Of a DNA stretch of 64,000 nt, positions 35,355 through 43,883 are shown one piece after another (the first letter of the stretch is position 1; every line of letters begins with the position of its first letter). The position numbers and the translations under genes were made by a program. The notes beneath the pieces were generated by a model. The model had not been told where the DNA came from. It searched no databases and saw nothing but the letters and a program-made list of their open reading frames with translations. The stretch comes from Armatimonadota bacterium (GTDB lineage: Bacteria > Armatimonadota > Fimbriimonadia > Fimbriimonadales > Fimbriimonadaceae): assembly GCA_025360125.1 (NCBI GenBank), contig JANYCU010000027.1:62001-126000 (forward strand), written 5' to 3'.

Positions 35355-37615
35355 CGAAGGGGCGGAATCGTTCCTGGAGGTGGCCCATCGCCAGCAGGGA
35401 TGGCTATTTTTGACACTGCATCGAGCCGTTCTTTGATTTTGTCGGGCAACTGATCTTTGGTATAAGTCTTCGAATCATCCACCCACACATCATAGAGGCT
35501 CGCGAAGTAGCTGGCGTTTTTACCAAGTTGGAAGTACAGCATGTAGCTCGTTTGTTTGGCCATCTTGTATTGGTCAAAGTTTCGCTTCATGCCCGCCATT
35601 CCAGGCATTGCAGACATCATATCGCTGTTCATCATTCCCAGCATTTCAGGCATTGTGATCATTTTATTGCCTGTCGCAGTGTCTATTGCCATGAGGCCGT
35701 CCATCCGAGAGGACTGCATCTTGATTTCGCCCATAACCGGAATTCCATCAGGCAGCAGTACGGTTCGTTCCGAATCAATCGATGTTTCACCCCCCATGCC
35801 AAATGCAGAGAGCATCGGACCAGCCATGGCCATTCCAAGTGCCATCATCCCATTATCGCTTTCGGAGGAGTTTGAATCGCCCATGCTCATAAACTGAGAC
35901 GCCATTCCATCGCCAGATTTAAAAGGCGGTAACGGGCCATTAAATACCATGCGGCTAATAATATTGGTCTGAGTCGGAGTCAAAGCAGCAAGGGCAACAG
36001 GCTTCTTCGAACTCAAGGCTTGTTTTTGATAATCCGTCAAAGTGGCATAGAGTTTGAGCGAATCAAACCCAATGGACGTCAGAGCCGTTGCCGACCCAAG
36101 ATCGGAAGTTCGAAATACGGATGTTACAATCGGTAAGCCTAGGATTTCCGAACCCCTGGCCGTATCCTGGGCTGTCGCGAACCGCGAACAATCATCAAGA
36201 TTGACATATCCCTTTGCGCTTCCTGCCTTCACGAGTGCGCTCAGGGCGTCGCGTTTACAAAAAGCAGATCGAAGCTCCATTGGTGACGAAGCTTGAACAA
36301 TGGTCCAAGTGCCATCATTGGTGATCTTTTCGGTCATCGATCGATCAACCGCGTCAAGAACACCCTCAACGGTGGCGTCTTCTCTCGTCAGTTGGGCGCA
36401 AAGCGTTGAAATAACGTCGTCCGAAGGGATAGCAATAATGTTTTTGCCAATCGACGCCTGCTGGTCAAGCAGTGGACCTAGCAAGAACGAAAGCGGCTCA
36501 TTTTTACTTGGGTCACCCATGAGGGTCCTCATTGATGATGAGATTGCCTTCATCTGGCTAACCCCCATATCAGATGGAGCATCTGGGCTCATAAACATGG
36601 ACATCGCAGCCGCTCCCCCTCCTTGTGCTCTTGAGATGAAGGCCATAAATGGGTCTATCTTCTTTCCATCTTCGAGAGCCTGCGCATATTCCTTGGCGAC
36701 GCCACCCTTTTCTAGCGATGTCTGTCCTTTGACTGGTGTCTTGGAGCTTTCCGGATTGATGAATGGAATTTGAACCGTTCGCTTGTAGACCCCAACGCCA
36801 GTGCTCGTATAAGCACCGATTTCTACGTTGAGCGTGGTTCGCTGAGAGATTTGGAAAATAGTGTGAATTGTCGTGATTTGGTTGACCAATTCCGGTTTCT
36901 TTAGACCCTGCCCGCCACCGAACATCCCCATAATGTCGAACCCTCCCTCTTCATCTCCATTCGTGGGCTTCTTTTTTGTATTTTTGCTTTCTTCTGCCGC
37001 GAGCTTTCGAAGGTAATTCATGATGGCGTTGATCGCTTTACTCGACATCGGGATTTGCATCGTCGTTGCCGTGCTGCTCAACACGACCCGGCGACCATCA
37101 ACAATACTGCTGAGATCCTTTGAACCGATAATCTTAAGAAGGTCAAGCGTTCCTTCGTCAGCCTGAAACATCTGGCCCATCATTTCGGACATGATTTTTG
37201 TGGCCGCCTGAGGGTTTTTCTCCGCATTCTTCATCTCGGTTTCCATTTCAGCCTGGGAACGTTTTTTTGGTGGCGTTTGATTGATGGTCGCGTCGATAGC
37301 CGCAATCAATTCTGGGTCTCCCAATTTCTGTTGCTGCGTCTTCAGCGACTGGCTGGCCGAAAGGTAGAGGCTATTGTCTTTCTTTTCCCATTCCGCTCCT
37401 GCAGCGGTGGCAATTCTTTCTAAAAGTTCTTTGACCGATACATCTTTTACATTTACATAAATTGGATAGGCCTTGATGTCACCAAAGGCAGCCATCGGCA
37501 TATGAGTTTCGGAAGAAATACGCTCAATAACCTTACCCAGAGGTTCGAAATTACTTTTGAATGTCAGAGTGGGTTCTTGAAAACCCATGACGGAAGCGAG
37601 AGCAATTGATAGCAT
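35351..37615 (-). CDS. Secreted Met-rich protein with STN-like N-terminus
   Basis: 754 aa. Short signal (LSIALASVMGFQ). Residues about 15-95 resemble an STN/secretin N0 domain (LTFKSNFEPLGKVIERISSE, YPIYVNVKDVSVKELLERIA, GAEWEKKDNSLYL), which in secretins and TonB receptors contacts partner proteins. The remaining 650 residues have no secretin beta-domain. The region about 560-700 is rich in Met and Gly (MALGMAMAGPML, MPEMLGMMNSDMMSAMPGMA). No function assigned. Met clusters could bind copper(I), but this is only a possibility. Confidence 0.7.
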   Translation of the reverse strand: MLSIALASVMGFQEPTLTFKSNFEPLGKVIERISSETHMPMAAFGDIKAYPIYVNVKDVSVKELLERIATAAGAEWEKKDNSLYLSASQSLKTQQQKLGDPELIAAIDATINQTPPKKRSQAEMETEMKNAEKNPQAATKIMSEMMGQMFQADEGTLDLLKIIGSKDLSSIVDGRRVVLSSTATTMQIPMSSKAINAIMNYLRKLAAEESKNTKKKPTNGDEEGGFDIMGMFGGGQGLKKPELVNQITTIHTIFQISQRTTLNVEIGAYTSTGVGVYKRTVQIPFINPESSKTPVKGQTSLEKGGVAKEYAQALEDGKKIDPFMAFISRAQGGGAAAMSMFMSPDAPSDMGVSQMKAISSSMRTLMGDPSKNEPLSFLLGPLLDQQASIGKNIIAIPSDDVISTLCAQLTREDATVEGVLDAVDRSMTEKITNDGTWTIVQASSPMELRSAFCKRDALSALVKAGSAKGYVNLDDCSRFATAQDTARGSEILGLPIVTSVFRTSDLGSATALTSIGFDSLKLYATLTDYQKQALSSKKPVALAALTPTQTNIISRMVFNGPLPPFKSGDGMASQFMSMGDSNSSESDNGMMALGMAMAGPMLSAFGMGGETSIDSERTVLLPDGIPVMGEIKMQSSRMDGLMAIDTATGNKMITMPEMLGMMNSDMMSAMPGMAGMKRNFDQYKMAKQTSYMLYFQLGKNASYFASLYDVWVDDSKTYTKDQLPDKIKERLDAVSKIAIPAGDGPPPGTIPPLR

Positions 37616-37664
37616 TTGTTCCTTAGTTATACGCGTTTTCCCGATTCGCGCTTCAGATATTCGG

Positions 37665-37670
37665 TACTTT
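37665..37670 (+). promoter_or_regulatory. TACTTT -10-like hexamer
   Basis: GGTACTTT, 7 nt before the ATG at 37678; supports that ATG over the TTG at 37669, which lies inside the motif. Confidence 0.45.
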
Positions 37671-37677
37671 GAGTCCT

Positions 37678-38595
37678 ATGTTGCAATTAATTGTTGAAAA
37701 TCCAGACAGGCTTGATAAGTTTCTTGCAGCTCAATTTCCCGATCATTCGCGATCGAAGATCGTCAAACACATTGACGAAGGACACGTTTTAGTCAACGGA
37801 ATCAAAGAAAAAGCTTCGTTCAAGTTAAAGGTTGGAGACAAAATTGACTTCGAGGAGATTGCTGAAACGGCGCCTCATGACCTCACTCCTCATGCCATGG
37901 ACATCGAGATTGTCTACGAGGACGAAGACCTACTGATCGTTAACAAACCTCGAGGATTGGCGTCCCACCCCGCAGTATCGCTCAAAGAGCCATCATTGGT
38001 AAACGTTCTCTTGGCCCGAGGCGGTGAACTAAGTACCATCGGCGGAGATTTTCGTCCCGGCATCGTCCACCGGCTAGACAAAGAGACGACTGGCCTCATG
38101 GTGGTGGCCAAGAACGATCAAGCCCATGCCGCCCTTGCCGCGATGATCGAGAAGAAAGAAGCCCATCGTCGATACTATGCCGTCGTCGCAGGCGAAGTCG
38201 AGCGAGACATGTACACCATCGATGCGCCAATTGGCCGCAACCAAGCCAACCGACAGCAAATGATCGTCGACCCGAAAGGCAAGCGAGCCGTCACTCACGT
38301 TAAAAAAGTTGCTCGACTGTTACAAGGCACTCTGGTCGCCTGTAAGCTCGATACTGGCCGCACCCACCAAATTCGTGTCCATCTGAAGGCACTCGGCAAT
38401 CCGATCATGGGCGACTTTCTGTATGCCCCTCGTGAGTGGCGCGAAGGCACCATGCAGCTTCACGCGGCTTATTTGGCCATCACTCACCCTCGAACGGGCG
38501 AGCCAATCATTGCTTACGTCGACCCACCGGAAGATTTTGCTGGACGAGAATTCGCAACTCGCGAGATCATCGAAAGCTTCACGCAAGGGGAATAA
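37678..38595 (+). CDS. RluA/RluD-family 23S rRNA pseudouridine synthase
   Basis: 305 aa from ATG 37678. S4 RNA-binding domain at residues 9-60 (RLDKFLAAQF, GHVLVNGIKEKAS), then the catalytic domain with DLLIVNKPRGLASHP, and the active-site motif HRLDKETTGL with Asp134 as nucleophile. Later LDTGRTHQIRVHLKALGNPI, strongly conserved in RluC/RluD. Closest in layout to RluD (positions 1911/1915/1917 of E. coli 23S rRNA), but the exact target is inference. Starts next to a TANNNT promoter motif; convergent with the cyclase gene, stops 1 bp apart. Confidence 0.9.
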   Translation: MLQLIVENPDRLDKFLAAQFPDHSRSKIVKHIDEGHVLVNGIKEKASFKLKVGDKIDFEEIAETAPHDLTPHAMDIEIVYEDEDLLIVNKPRGLASHPAVSLKEPSLVNVLLARGGELSTIGGDFRPGIVHRLDKETTGLMVVAKNDQAHAALAAMIEKKEAHRRYYAVVAGEVERDMYTIDAPIGRNQANRQQMIVDPKGKRAVTHVKKVARLLQGTLVACKLDTGRTHQIRVHLKALGNPIMGDFLYAPREWREGTMQLHAAYLAITHPRTGEPIIAYVDPPEDFAGREFATREIIESFTQGE

Positions 38596-38596
38596 G

Positions 38597-39355
38597 TTAC
38601 GATACTGACTGATAGGCCGAGAATGACTCGGCTTTGCCTTTCAAATCTAAATCCAACTTCGTCCAACCTGACAAGCCCAAAGCCTCATAAACTTCCGCCG
38701 AAACAACCATCGTGCCCTCCGAGGCAGCCGACTGCAATCGGTGCGTCGTATTCACCACATCACCCATCGCGGTGAGATCAACAATCTGGTTCGAACCCAC
38801 GTTTCCTACATAACATAGACCAGCGTGTACCGTAACTCCGATCGGCAAAGAATCAAATTTCGCCAAAATATCACGACCAGCCTGATAGGCGCAATTGATA
38901 TAGTCCGGCCCCGCTACGCCTGGCAAAAACAAAGCCTGAACGGCGTCTCCCAAGTACTTGTCAATCAAAGCATCATGGTTCATCAACGCATCAGTACAAG
39001 TGTTGAAAAACACATTGAGCTTGTTGACTAACTCGCTTGGTGCCATCGTCTCCGAAAGGGAAGTGTAGCCTCGCACATCGACGACCAATATGGCAACCTG
39101 GACATCGGCCCCTCCAATCGGAAGTCGGTCGCTACAAAAGCCACACATCTTTGGGTTCTTGCGACTCGGTGACCATCCAAAGCGTCCAAAGAGCTTTCCG
39201 AAACCGTTGAACGGGACTTTGCAAATCTTACACCGGGGGTTAGATGGAAGCTTCGGAAAAAGCCACCGAGCCATTCCCTCCAAGCGATGTCCATGCGTGA
39301 GGTAGTCGATCCACCACTCCTCGCTTCCTTTAACAAGCTTCGTCGCTCCTCCCAC
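38597..39355 (-). CDS. Class III adenylate/guanylate cyclase with Cys-pair N-terminal domain
   Basis: 252 aa. The catalytic domain (about 85-250) has both metal Asp residues (Asp93 in VVDVRGYT, Asp137 in YLGDAV), the substrate Lys133, and the transition-state pair Asn202/Arg206 (VVNTTHRL). Where mammalian adenylyl cyclases have an Asp for adenine recognition, this enzyme has Thr195 (LTAMGD), the class IIIb pattern found in bicarbonate-responsive cyclases. Ahead of it are two Cys pairs, CKIC (42-45) and CGFC (71-74), which probably bind zinc or another metal. No membrane segment. GTG start supported by TAGAAT exactly 6 nt upstream. cAMP is the likelier product. Confidence 0.87.
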   Translation of the reverse strand: MGGATKLVKGSEEWWIDYLTHGHRLEGMARWLFPKLPSNPRCKICKVPFNGFGKLFGRFGWSPSRKNPKMCGFCSDRLPIGGADVQVAILVVDVRGYTSLSETMAPSELVNKLNVFFNTCTDALMNHDALIDKYLGDAVQALFLPGVAGPDYINCAYQAGRDILAKFDSLPIGVTVHAGLCYVGNVGSNQIVDLTAMGDVVNTTHRLQSAASEGTMVVSAEVYEALGLSGWTKLDLDLKGKAESFSAYQSVS

Positions 39356-39361
39356 CGCTTT

Positions 39362-39367
39362 ATTCTA
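39362..39367 (-). promoter_or_regulatory. TAGAAT -10-like hexamer before the cyclase
   Basis: 6 nt before the GTG start codon on the minus strand; no SD in between. Confidence 0.55.
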
Positions 39368-39452
39368 GTCTTAAAACGTGAATAAATCACGAATTCTGCT
39401 GACATGCAAACACCAGCAACGTTTCTCCTGCGCTAGGCGTTGAATTTACGAC

Positions 39453-40238
39453 ATGATTCAGGAAATCCATGATGAAGCCGCTACCCGGCGGTACAGTAAT
39501 GGCATCGTGACCGATGTTTCGATCATCATTCCCGCTTTAAATGAAGAAGCGACCATTCAGGCCGTGGTCGATCGATGTCTTGGCCTCCCGCTCTCCGTTC
39601 AGGTGATCGTAGTGAACGACGGTTCGGAGGACAACACCTTGAATATTTTGGAGTCCTACGGTGATCGAATCACCCTCATTACGAACCCAAAACCATTGGG
39701 CAAGGGTCATGCAATTGTTCAAGCTCTTCCGCTAGCGCTCGGAACCGCGACTATCGTCCAAGACGCCGACCTCGAATACTCCCCTGAGCAAATCCCAAGT
39801 CTAATTCAACCAATTCTCGACGGGAAAGCCCATGTCGTTTTTGGCACTCGGTTTGCCAATGGTTTTTCGAAAGATATGGCGCTCCCAAACAAGATCGTCA
39901 ATGTGATGTTGGCCTGGTCGGTCCGAATCCTTTTCGCGGAAAAGATCAGTGACGAAGCAACGTGCTACAAAGCCTTTCGCACATCGCTGCTCAAGACCTT
40001 TGACTTGCAATGCACTCGGTTTGAATTCTGCCCAGAAGTAACCGCGAAAGCTCTGAGAGCCAACCAAAAAATTCATGAAGTACCAGTGGACTACGTACCA
40101 CGCTCGAAAGAAGCCGGAAAGAAAATTCGATGGTACGATGCGCCCGAGGCTTTTTGGACGTTGCTTCGATACCGCTTCTGGCGACCTAATATCACTCAGC
40201 CGGAATCTGGGCCGCAAGATTCCGCAACTCACGACTAA
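39453..40238 (+). CDS. Family 2 glycosyltransferase (dolichol-phosphate-mannose-synthase-like)
   Basis: 261 aa, GT-A fold: SIIIPALNEEATIQAVVDRC, VIVVNDGSEDNTLNIL, the GHAIVQALPLA segment, and the metal motif in ATIVQDADLEYSPEQIP. Later KISDEATCYKAFRT and FEFCPEVTAKALR, which match the polyisoprenyl-phosphate sugar transferases. No C-terminal membrane helices. Probably glucose or mannose transfer from a nucleotide sugar to a lipid carrier for envelope glycans. The divergent upstream neighbour is the cyclase gene, and the 3' end overlaps the convergent MotE-like gene by 47 nt. Confidence 0.87.
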   Translation: MIQEIHDEAATRRYSNGIVTDVSIIIPALNEEATIQAVVDRCLGLPLSVQVIVVNDGSEDNTLNILESYGDRITLITNPKPLGKGHAIVQALPLALGTATIVQDADLEYSPEQIPSLIQPILDGKAHVVFGTRFANGFSKDMALPNKIVNVMLAWSVRILFAEKISDEATCYKAFRTSLLKTFDLQCTRFEFCPEVTAKALRANQKIHEVPVDYVPRSKEAGKKIRWYDAPEAFWTLLRYRFWRPNITQPESGPQDSATHD

Positions 40239-40668
40239 CAATTGAAGCTTTGTCGGCAGGCATCGCGGCCAATAATTCGGCAACTTTCGCCGGATCCATC
40301 ACGGATAGAACTGCGGCAAGCTCGGTTGGCTTCCACTTTTCAGAAATTTTAATCAGCTTGTCCGCGGGCAACTCATCCCAAACTTCGGCAACCTTTTCAG
40401 CCCCAGCTCTGTCGGCCGCCGGGGAAAGCGGTTTCGCCACTTTCGGATCCTCCGCTTTGTTTGTATCTCCCTCAACTGGCTTTGGTTTTGGCTTAACAAT
40501 AGCAGCAGCAGCAGCGGGAATCGGCTTCTTCTTGGGAGTTATGCCGGGAATGTTGATTTTGCCCGTCATGGCAAGGCCAAAAAATGCCCCAGCACCCCCG
40601 ACGACAACCAAAAGGACAAGCCCAATCATGAGCCCTTTGCCACCTTTCTTCTTCGCCGATCCAGCCAT
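40192..40668 (-). CDS. MotE-like flagellar chaperone (MgtE_N domain)
   Basis: 158 aa. N-terminal membrane helix LMIGLVLLVVVGGAGAFFGLAM, a Pro/Lys/Ala-rich linker, and a C-terminal helical domain related to the MgtE intracellular N domain (AEVWDELPADKLIKISEK, WKPTELAAVLSVMDPAKVAE, LLAAMPADKASIVSRELR). MotE proteins with this layout act with the flagellar stator and lie by fliJ. The ATG overlaps the stop of the transglycosylase gene (TAATG). Last gene of a three-gene flagellar set. Confidence 0.75.
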   Translation of the reverse strand: MAGSAKKKGGKGLMIGLVLLVVVGGAGAFFGLAMTGKINIPGITPKKKPIPAAAAAIVKPKPKPVEGDTNKAEDPKVAKPLSPAADRAGAEKVAEVWDELPADKLIKISEKWKPTELAAVLSVMDPAKVAELLAAMPADKASIVSRELRNLAAQIPAE

Positions 40669-41303
40669 TAATTCTTACCAAGTTGAGTCAAAATTTTGTT
40701 GACGTATGTTTTAGTTTCGGCAATATTTGGAATTCCTTGAGCTCTATCGACTTTTCCGGGGCCAGCATTGTAGGCTGCCAGAGTCAATGCAAGGTTATTG
40801 TCGTACTTCTTCAGCAATTGATTGAGATACTTTGCTCCGCCCGTGAGTGACTGGTGAGGATCAAACGGATTGGTTACTCCGAGCTCCTTCGCGGTGCCCG
40901 GCATGAGCTGCATAAGCCCTTTCGCCCCTGTCTTCGAAACTTCGCCAGCATTGTAATCACTTTCCGCTTCGACCACCGCCCGGAGAAGTGACTGGTCAAT
41001 GTTCTGTTCTTTCGCGACTTGAGAAATCATGCTCTGAATTTGAAGCTTCCCGGTCTGGCCACCGCCGATTGATCCTTTCATCACATCGAAATCGGAAGGA
41101 TTCATCGGAGGTAGAGTCCCTAGCTTCTCATCGCCCCCACCAATCGAACCTGTTAAAGGCGACGGCTTGCCTTTGGCTGCATTGAACTGCTTTTCAAATT
41201 CTGCCTCTTTTTTCGGACCTTCGAGGCGCGCCCGGATTTCGTTCATCCGCGTACGAATGGAATCGGGTCCTTTTGGTTGAAAATCGATTTCGGGAAAACT
41301 CAT
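40668..41303 (-). CDS. Lytic transglycosylase (SLT domain), probably flagellar
   Basis: 211 aa from ATG 41303, chosen because it overlaps the fliJ stop as ATGA; a GTG-type start at 41330 would add nine residues. The N-terminal 95 residues are polar and probably bind a partner. The SLT domain spans about 105-210: VVEAESDYNAGEVSKTGAKG carries the catalytic Glu, LMQLMPGTAKELG and ALTLAAYNAGPGKVDR follow the family pattern. No signal peptide, as for rod-associated transglycosylases exported by the flagellar apparatus or acting with FlgJ. Position between fliJ and motE supports a role in peptidoglycan opening for the rod. Confidence 0.83.
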   Translation of the reverse strand: MSFPEIDFQPKGPDSIRTRMNEIRARLEGPKKEAEFEKQFNAAKGKPSPLTGSIGGGDEKLGTLPPMNPSDFDVMKGSIGGGQTGKLQIQSMISQVAKEQNIDQSLLRAVVEAESDYNAGEVSKTGAKGLMQLMPGTAKELGVTNPFDPHQSLTGGAKYLNQLLKKYDNNLALTLAAYNAGPGKVDRAQGIPNIAETKTYVNKILTQLGKN

Positions 41304-41722
41304 GCTGCTTTTTGTTTTTGTACCGCCCACTCATCAAGAGCGGCCTGTTCTAGTTTGTTTTGTCGGAGGATCCAAGCGGAGTAAGCCTTGTCTCGCAGTT
41401 TCTCGAGAACAGACTTATCCTGTTTCTTCATCACCCACTCATCGCGGGCCTTTTCTTCTTCGACTGTAAGTTGGTGAATGAGGATTCGAATGGCGCGCTC
41501 GTGGTCATCAAGCTTTTGAATCCGGACTTCAAGTTCGACACGGGCTTCGAGGTTATCGGCGCCCGCGCTCAAGAGGAACTTGCGATCATCTTCAAGTTGA
41601 AAAAGTTCGTTCTCGACTTCCATTCGGGCTATATGCTTAGCCAGAAAGTTGTCTTTTGCCCAACCTTCTTCGAGTTCGCGATATTCAAATACTTTTTGCA
41701 ATCGAAAAGCAAAACTACTCAC
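41300..41722 (-). CDS. fliJ: Flagellar export chaperone FliJ
   Basis: 140 aa, almost entirely coiled coil, with the FliJ start pattern FAFRLQKVFEYRELEEGWAK and a Trp near the C-terminus. FliJ is the stalk of the flagellar type III export ATPase FliI. Alanine/glutamine-rich end (AALDEWAVQKQKAA). GTG start. First gene of fliJ-slt-motE; fliI and fliH, which normally lie just upstream, are not here. The gene upstream on the same strand is lnt, 64 bp away. Confidence 0.85.
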   Translation of the reverse strand: MSSFAFRLQKVFEYRELEEGWAKDNFLAKHIARMEVENELFQLEDDRKFLLSAGADNLEARVELEVRIQKLDDHERAIRILIHQLTVEEEKARDEWVMKKQDKSVLEKLRDKAYSAWILRQNKLEQAALDEWAVQKQKAA

Positions 41723-41786
41723 ATGAGGTTTATCGGAAGCCTGAGAATCTTCTTTAGGTTTTGCCCGGATTTGTTTGCAGAATTTG

Positions 41787-43199
41787 TTAGAGATCGAAAA
41801 CTAACAGCTTCCGAATGCCCGTTGGAATCTCTGCCACAACCCGGCCCGAGGGATCAATAATCATCGTTTTCCCGAGGCTGCCAACCCGCACCAACCACTT
41901 GTGAGTTTCGACTGCTCTCCATTGCGAACAAATGGCCAAACGAGGAATTCCATTCGTGCCCATGTACCAATCGTCAAGCGAGATGACCGCAAGCAGGTCC
42001 GCTTGCATATCAGCGAATTCTTGCGAGGATTTCCAGAACATCGACTCATAGCAAATGAGGGTTCCGATTCGGACTCCGGGCTTCGGTTCCAATAGGTGAC
42101 GCTCGGTACCGTTGATCAAGTCGCCGTCGGGGAGTTTCAAATCTTTCGGCCACGGGATCACATTCCGAAATGGCACCTGCTCACCCATCACGACGAGCTG
42201 CCGCTTGTCGGTATGCGAAAAGCCTATGCCGTCCCAAAGGTAAGCCGCCTGGTAAGTCGGAGATCGACCATGTTGAGCGCCAAAAATGACGGGCATATTC
42301 GGGAGCAATCGAAAGGGTGTATCCGGTCTCACATCAAAGTGGGCTAAACCTTCGGGCAAAATCAACACTTCTGCGTGCTGAGCAACCGCCTGACTAGTCA
42401 AATCGTTCGCCGCAGCCCGAATAAGCGAAGGTTTTTGGTCCTCGTCAGAGTAGGCGAGGTCAGTTCCAAGTTGACCAAGGGCGACCCGGATTCCAATCTT
42501 CTTTTCCGACGATTTTCCGCGTAGCAAACCCAACAAGATGACCAGAATAAAGCAAGAAACAAAGATAAGAGCGGGCTTCGCAAATGAAGCTTTCTGAGGA
42601 GCCCGACTTGTGGGCGCCAAGATTCTGTCAGCGATAAGACCGTTGGCAATGAGCACGAAAAATGCGCAGTAATATGCGGACATGAGGACAACCGCTACAA
42701 ACGGATAGACCACCAAAGGTTCACCAATCGGGCAGTTCGGATACTCCAACTGCGGAACGTTCATCCGGCCGAATTCCATAAGGAAGATCAACATCCCAAA
42801 GATCGACATATTGTGGAGTAGCCGGAACTTCGGTCGAATCCAACACGCGAAGCCGTAGAAGCAGCCCCAAACGCCAGCAATGATGAAGACCATAAGGCAA
42901 CCAACAAACGTTGAACCCGTGTATTTGGCGGCAAATTGCCCCAGCCAAGTCTCATTCATGATGCCGTAGAACAACCCAAAAACCCAACCCGCAAGGAATG
43001 GCCGCTTCGAATACTCCTGAAGCCAGACCATGAACGGAGCGTAGCAACAACCCGCAAGCCAAGCCGTCCACGGCGACCCATACCAAAAGAGGTGAATGAA
43101 GGTCAGCCCAAACCCAAGGGCGAGCAGCAGCAAACTATTCCGACGCGGATGTTCCGGCGTGGCAATCCCCGCCCGCGGAGGAATCGGAGATTCAATCAA
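41787..43199 (-). CDS. lnt: Apolipoprotein N-acyltransferase
   Basis: 470-aa inner-membrane enzyme that adds the third acyl chain to the N-terminal Cys of lipoproteins. N-terminal membrane helices up to about 225, then a nitrilase-like periplasmic domain with the catalytic triad Glu283 (LPEGLAHF), Lys332 (DKRQLVVMGEQVPF) and Cys383 (ICYESMFW). LGQLGTDLAY replaces the usual 'QxNxxQ'. Presence of Lnt agrees with a diderm cell envelope. TTG start as annotated. TAGAAT is only 3 nt upstream of it, so the real start may be further down. Confidence 0.88.
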   Translation of the reverse strand: MIESPIPPRAGIATPEHPRRNSLLLLALGFGLTFIHLFWYGSPWTAWLAGCCYAPFMVWLQEYSKRPFLAGWVFGLFYGIMNETWLGQFAAKYTGSTFVGCLMVFIIAGVWGCFYGFACWIRPKFRLLHNMSIFGMLIFLMEFGRMNVPQLEYPNCPIGEPLVVYPFVAVVLMSAYYCAFFVLIANGLIADRILAPTSRAPQKASFAKPALIFVSCFILVILLGLLRGKSSEKKIGIRVALGQLGTDLAYSDEDQKPSLIRAAANDLTSQAVAQHAEVLILPEGLAHFDVRPDTPFRLLPNMPVIFGAQHGRSPTYQAAYLWDGIGFSHTDKRQLVVMGEQVPFRNVIPWPKDLKLPDGDLINGTERHLLEPKPGVRIGTLICYESMFWKSSQEFADMQADLLAVISLDDWYMGTNGIPRLAICSQWRAVETHKWLVRVGSLGKTMIIDPSGRVVAEIPTGIRKLLVFDL

Positions 43200-43235
43200 T
43201 GAATTCTAGCCTCCACACTGCCCTCGGCTGACGGT

Positions 43236-43874
43236 TTACCTACTTCCATCGGCAACTCCGTGGATGACTTCAACCCCGGCCAAATGCGAAACGTCGTTGT
43301 ACCGAATCAACCGCAATCCACCATCTGGACGCGGCTCCAACTCGTTAATACTGGCGTTGCTAAACCGAAAAGCATTGGATAGGTGAACATCTCCCTTTAA
43401 GAACATCGCCATAAGCAGCGAACAAGTTCCCCCGTGGGCAACAATTGCGGTGTCTTCGTTCCGATTTCGCACATCCTTGACCACTGTCTCTAATCGTTGC
43501 CAAACCTCAACGAACGACTCGCCGCCCGGCGGCGTTACCTCATTTCGAGAAACCCCACGAAAGTCAGCTTCAAATCCAAACCGAATCGCAATCTCGGCGA
43601 AATTTTGCCCCTCCCATTCACCAAAACCCCGCTCACGTAAATTCGCCGTAACCTCAACGGGCAATTTCACTCGGCGGGCAACTTCCTCCGCCGTTTGGGT
43701 CGCTCGCAACAAATCCGACGTCAAAATGCGTTGAACCGGAAGATCAAGAAACGCCTTGCCCACCCTCTTGGCCTGCTGAACGCCAATCTCGTCGAGCGGA
43801 CGATCTGTATGTCCTTGGGCTCTCTTTTGGACATTCCAATCGGTCTGTCCGTGGCGAACCAAGTAAAGGCGCAT
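43236..43874 (-). CDS. Histidine phosphatase family protein (phosphoglycerate-mutase-like)
   Basis: 212 aa. Catalytic RHG motif at the N-terminus (LYLVRHGQTDWN, His8), ILTSDLLRATQTAEEVARR, acid RERGFGEWEG and the second His in IVAHGGTC. This set matches cobC/gpmB-type broad-specificity phosphatases rather than a true mutase. The substrate is not determined. A TATAAC hexamer lies 8 nt before the ATG, so it is expressed on its own, although only 9 bp separate it from the unknown gene upstream on the same strand. Confidence 0.87.
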   Translation of the reverse strand: MRLYLVRHGQTDWNVQKRAQGHTDRPLDEIGVQQAKRVGKAFLDLPVQRILTSDLLRATQTAEEVARRVKLPVEVTANLRERGFGEWEGQNFAEIAIRFGFEADFRGVSRNEVTPPGGESFVEVWQRLETVVKDVRNRNEDTAIVAHGGTCSLLMAMFLKGDVHLSNAFRFSNASINELEPRPDGGLRLIRYNDVSHLAGVEVIHGVADGSR

Positions 43875-43883
43875 AGGCCTTAG

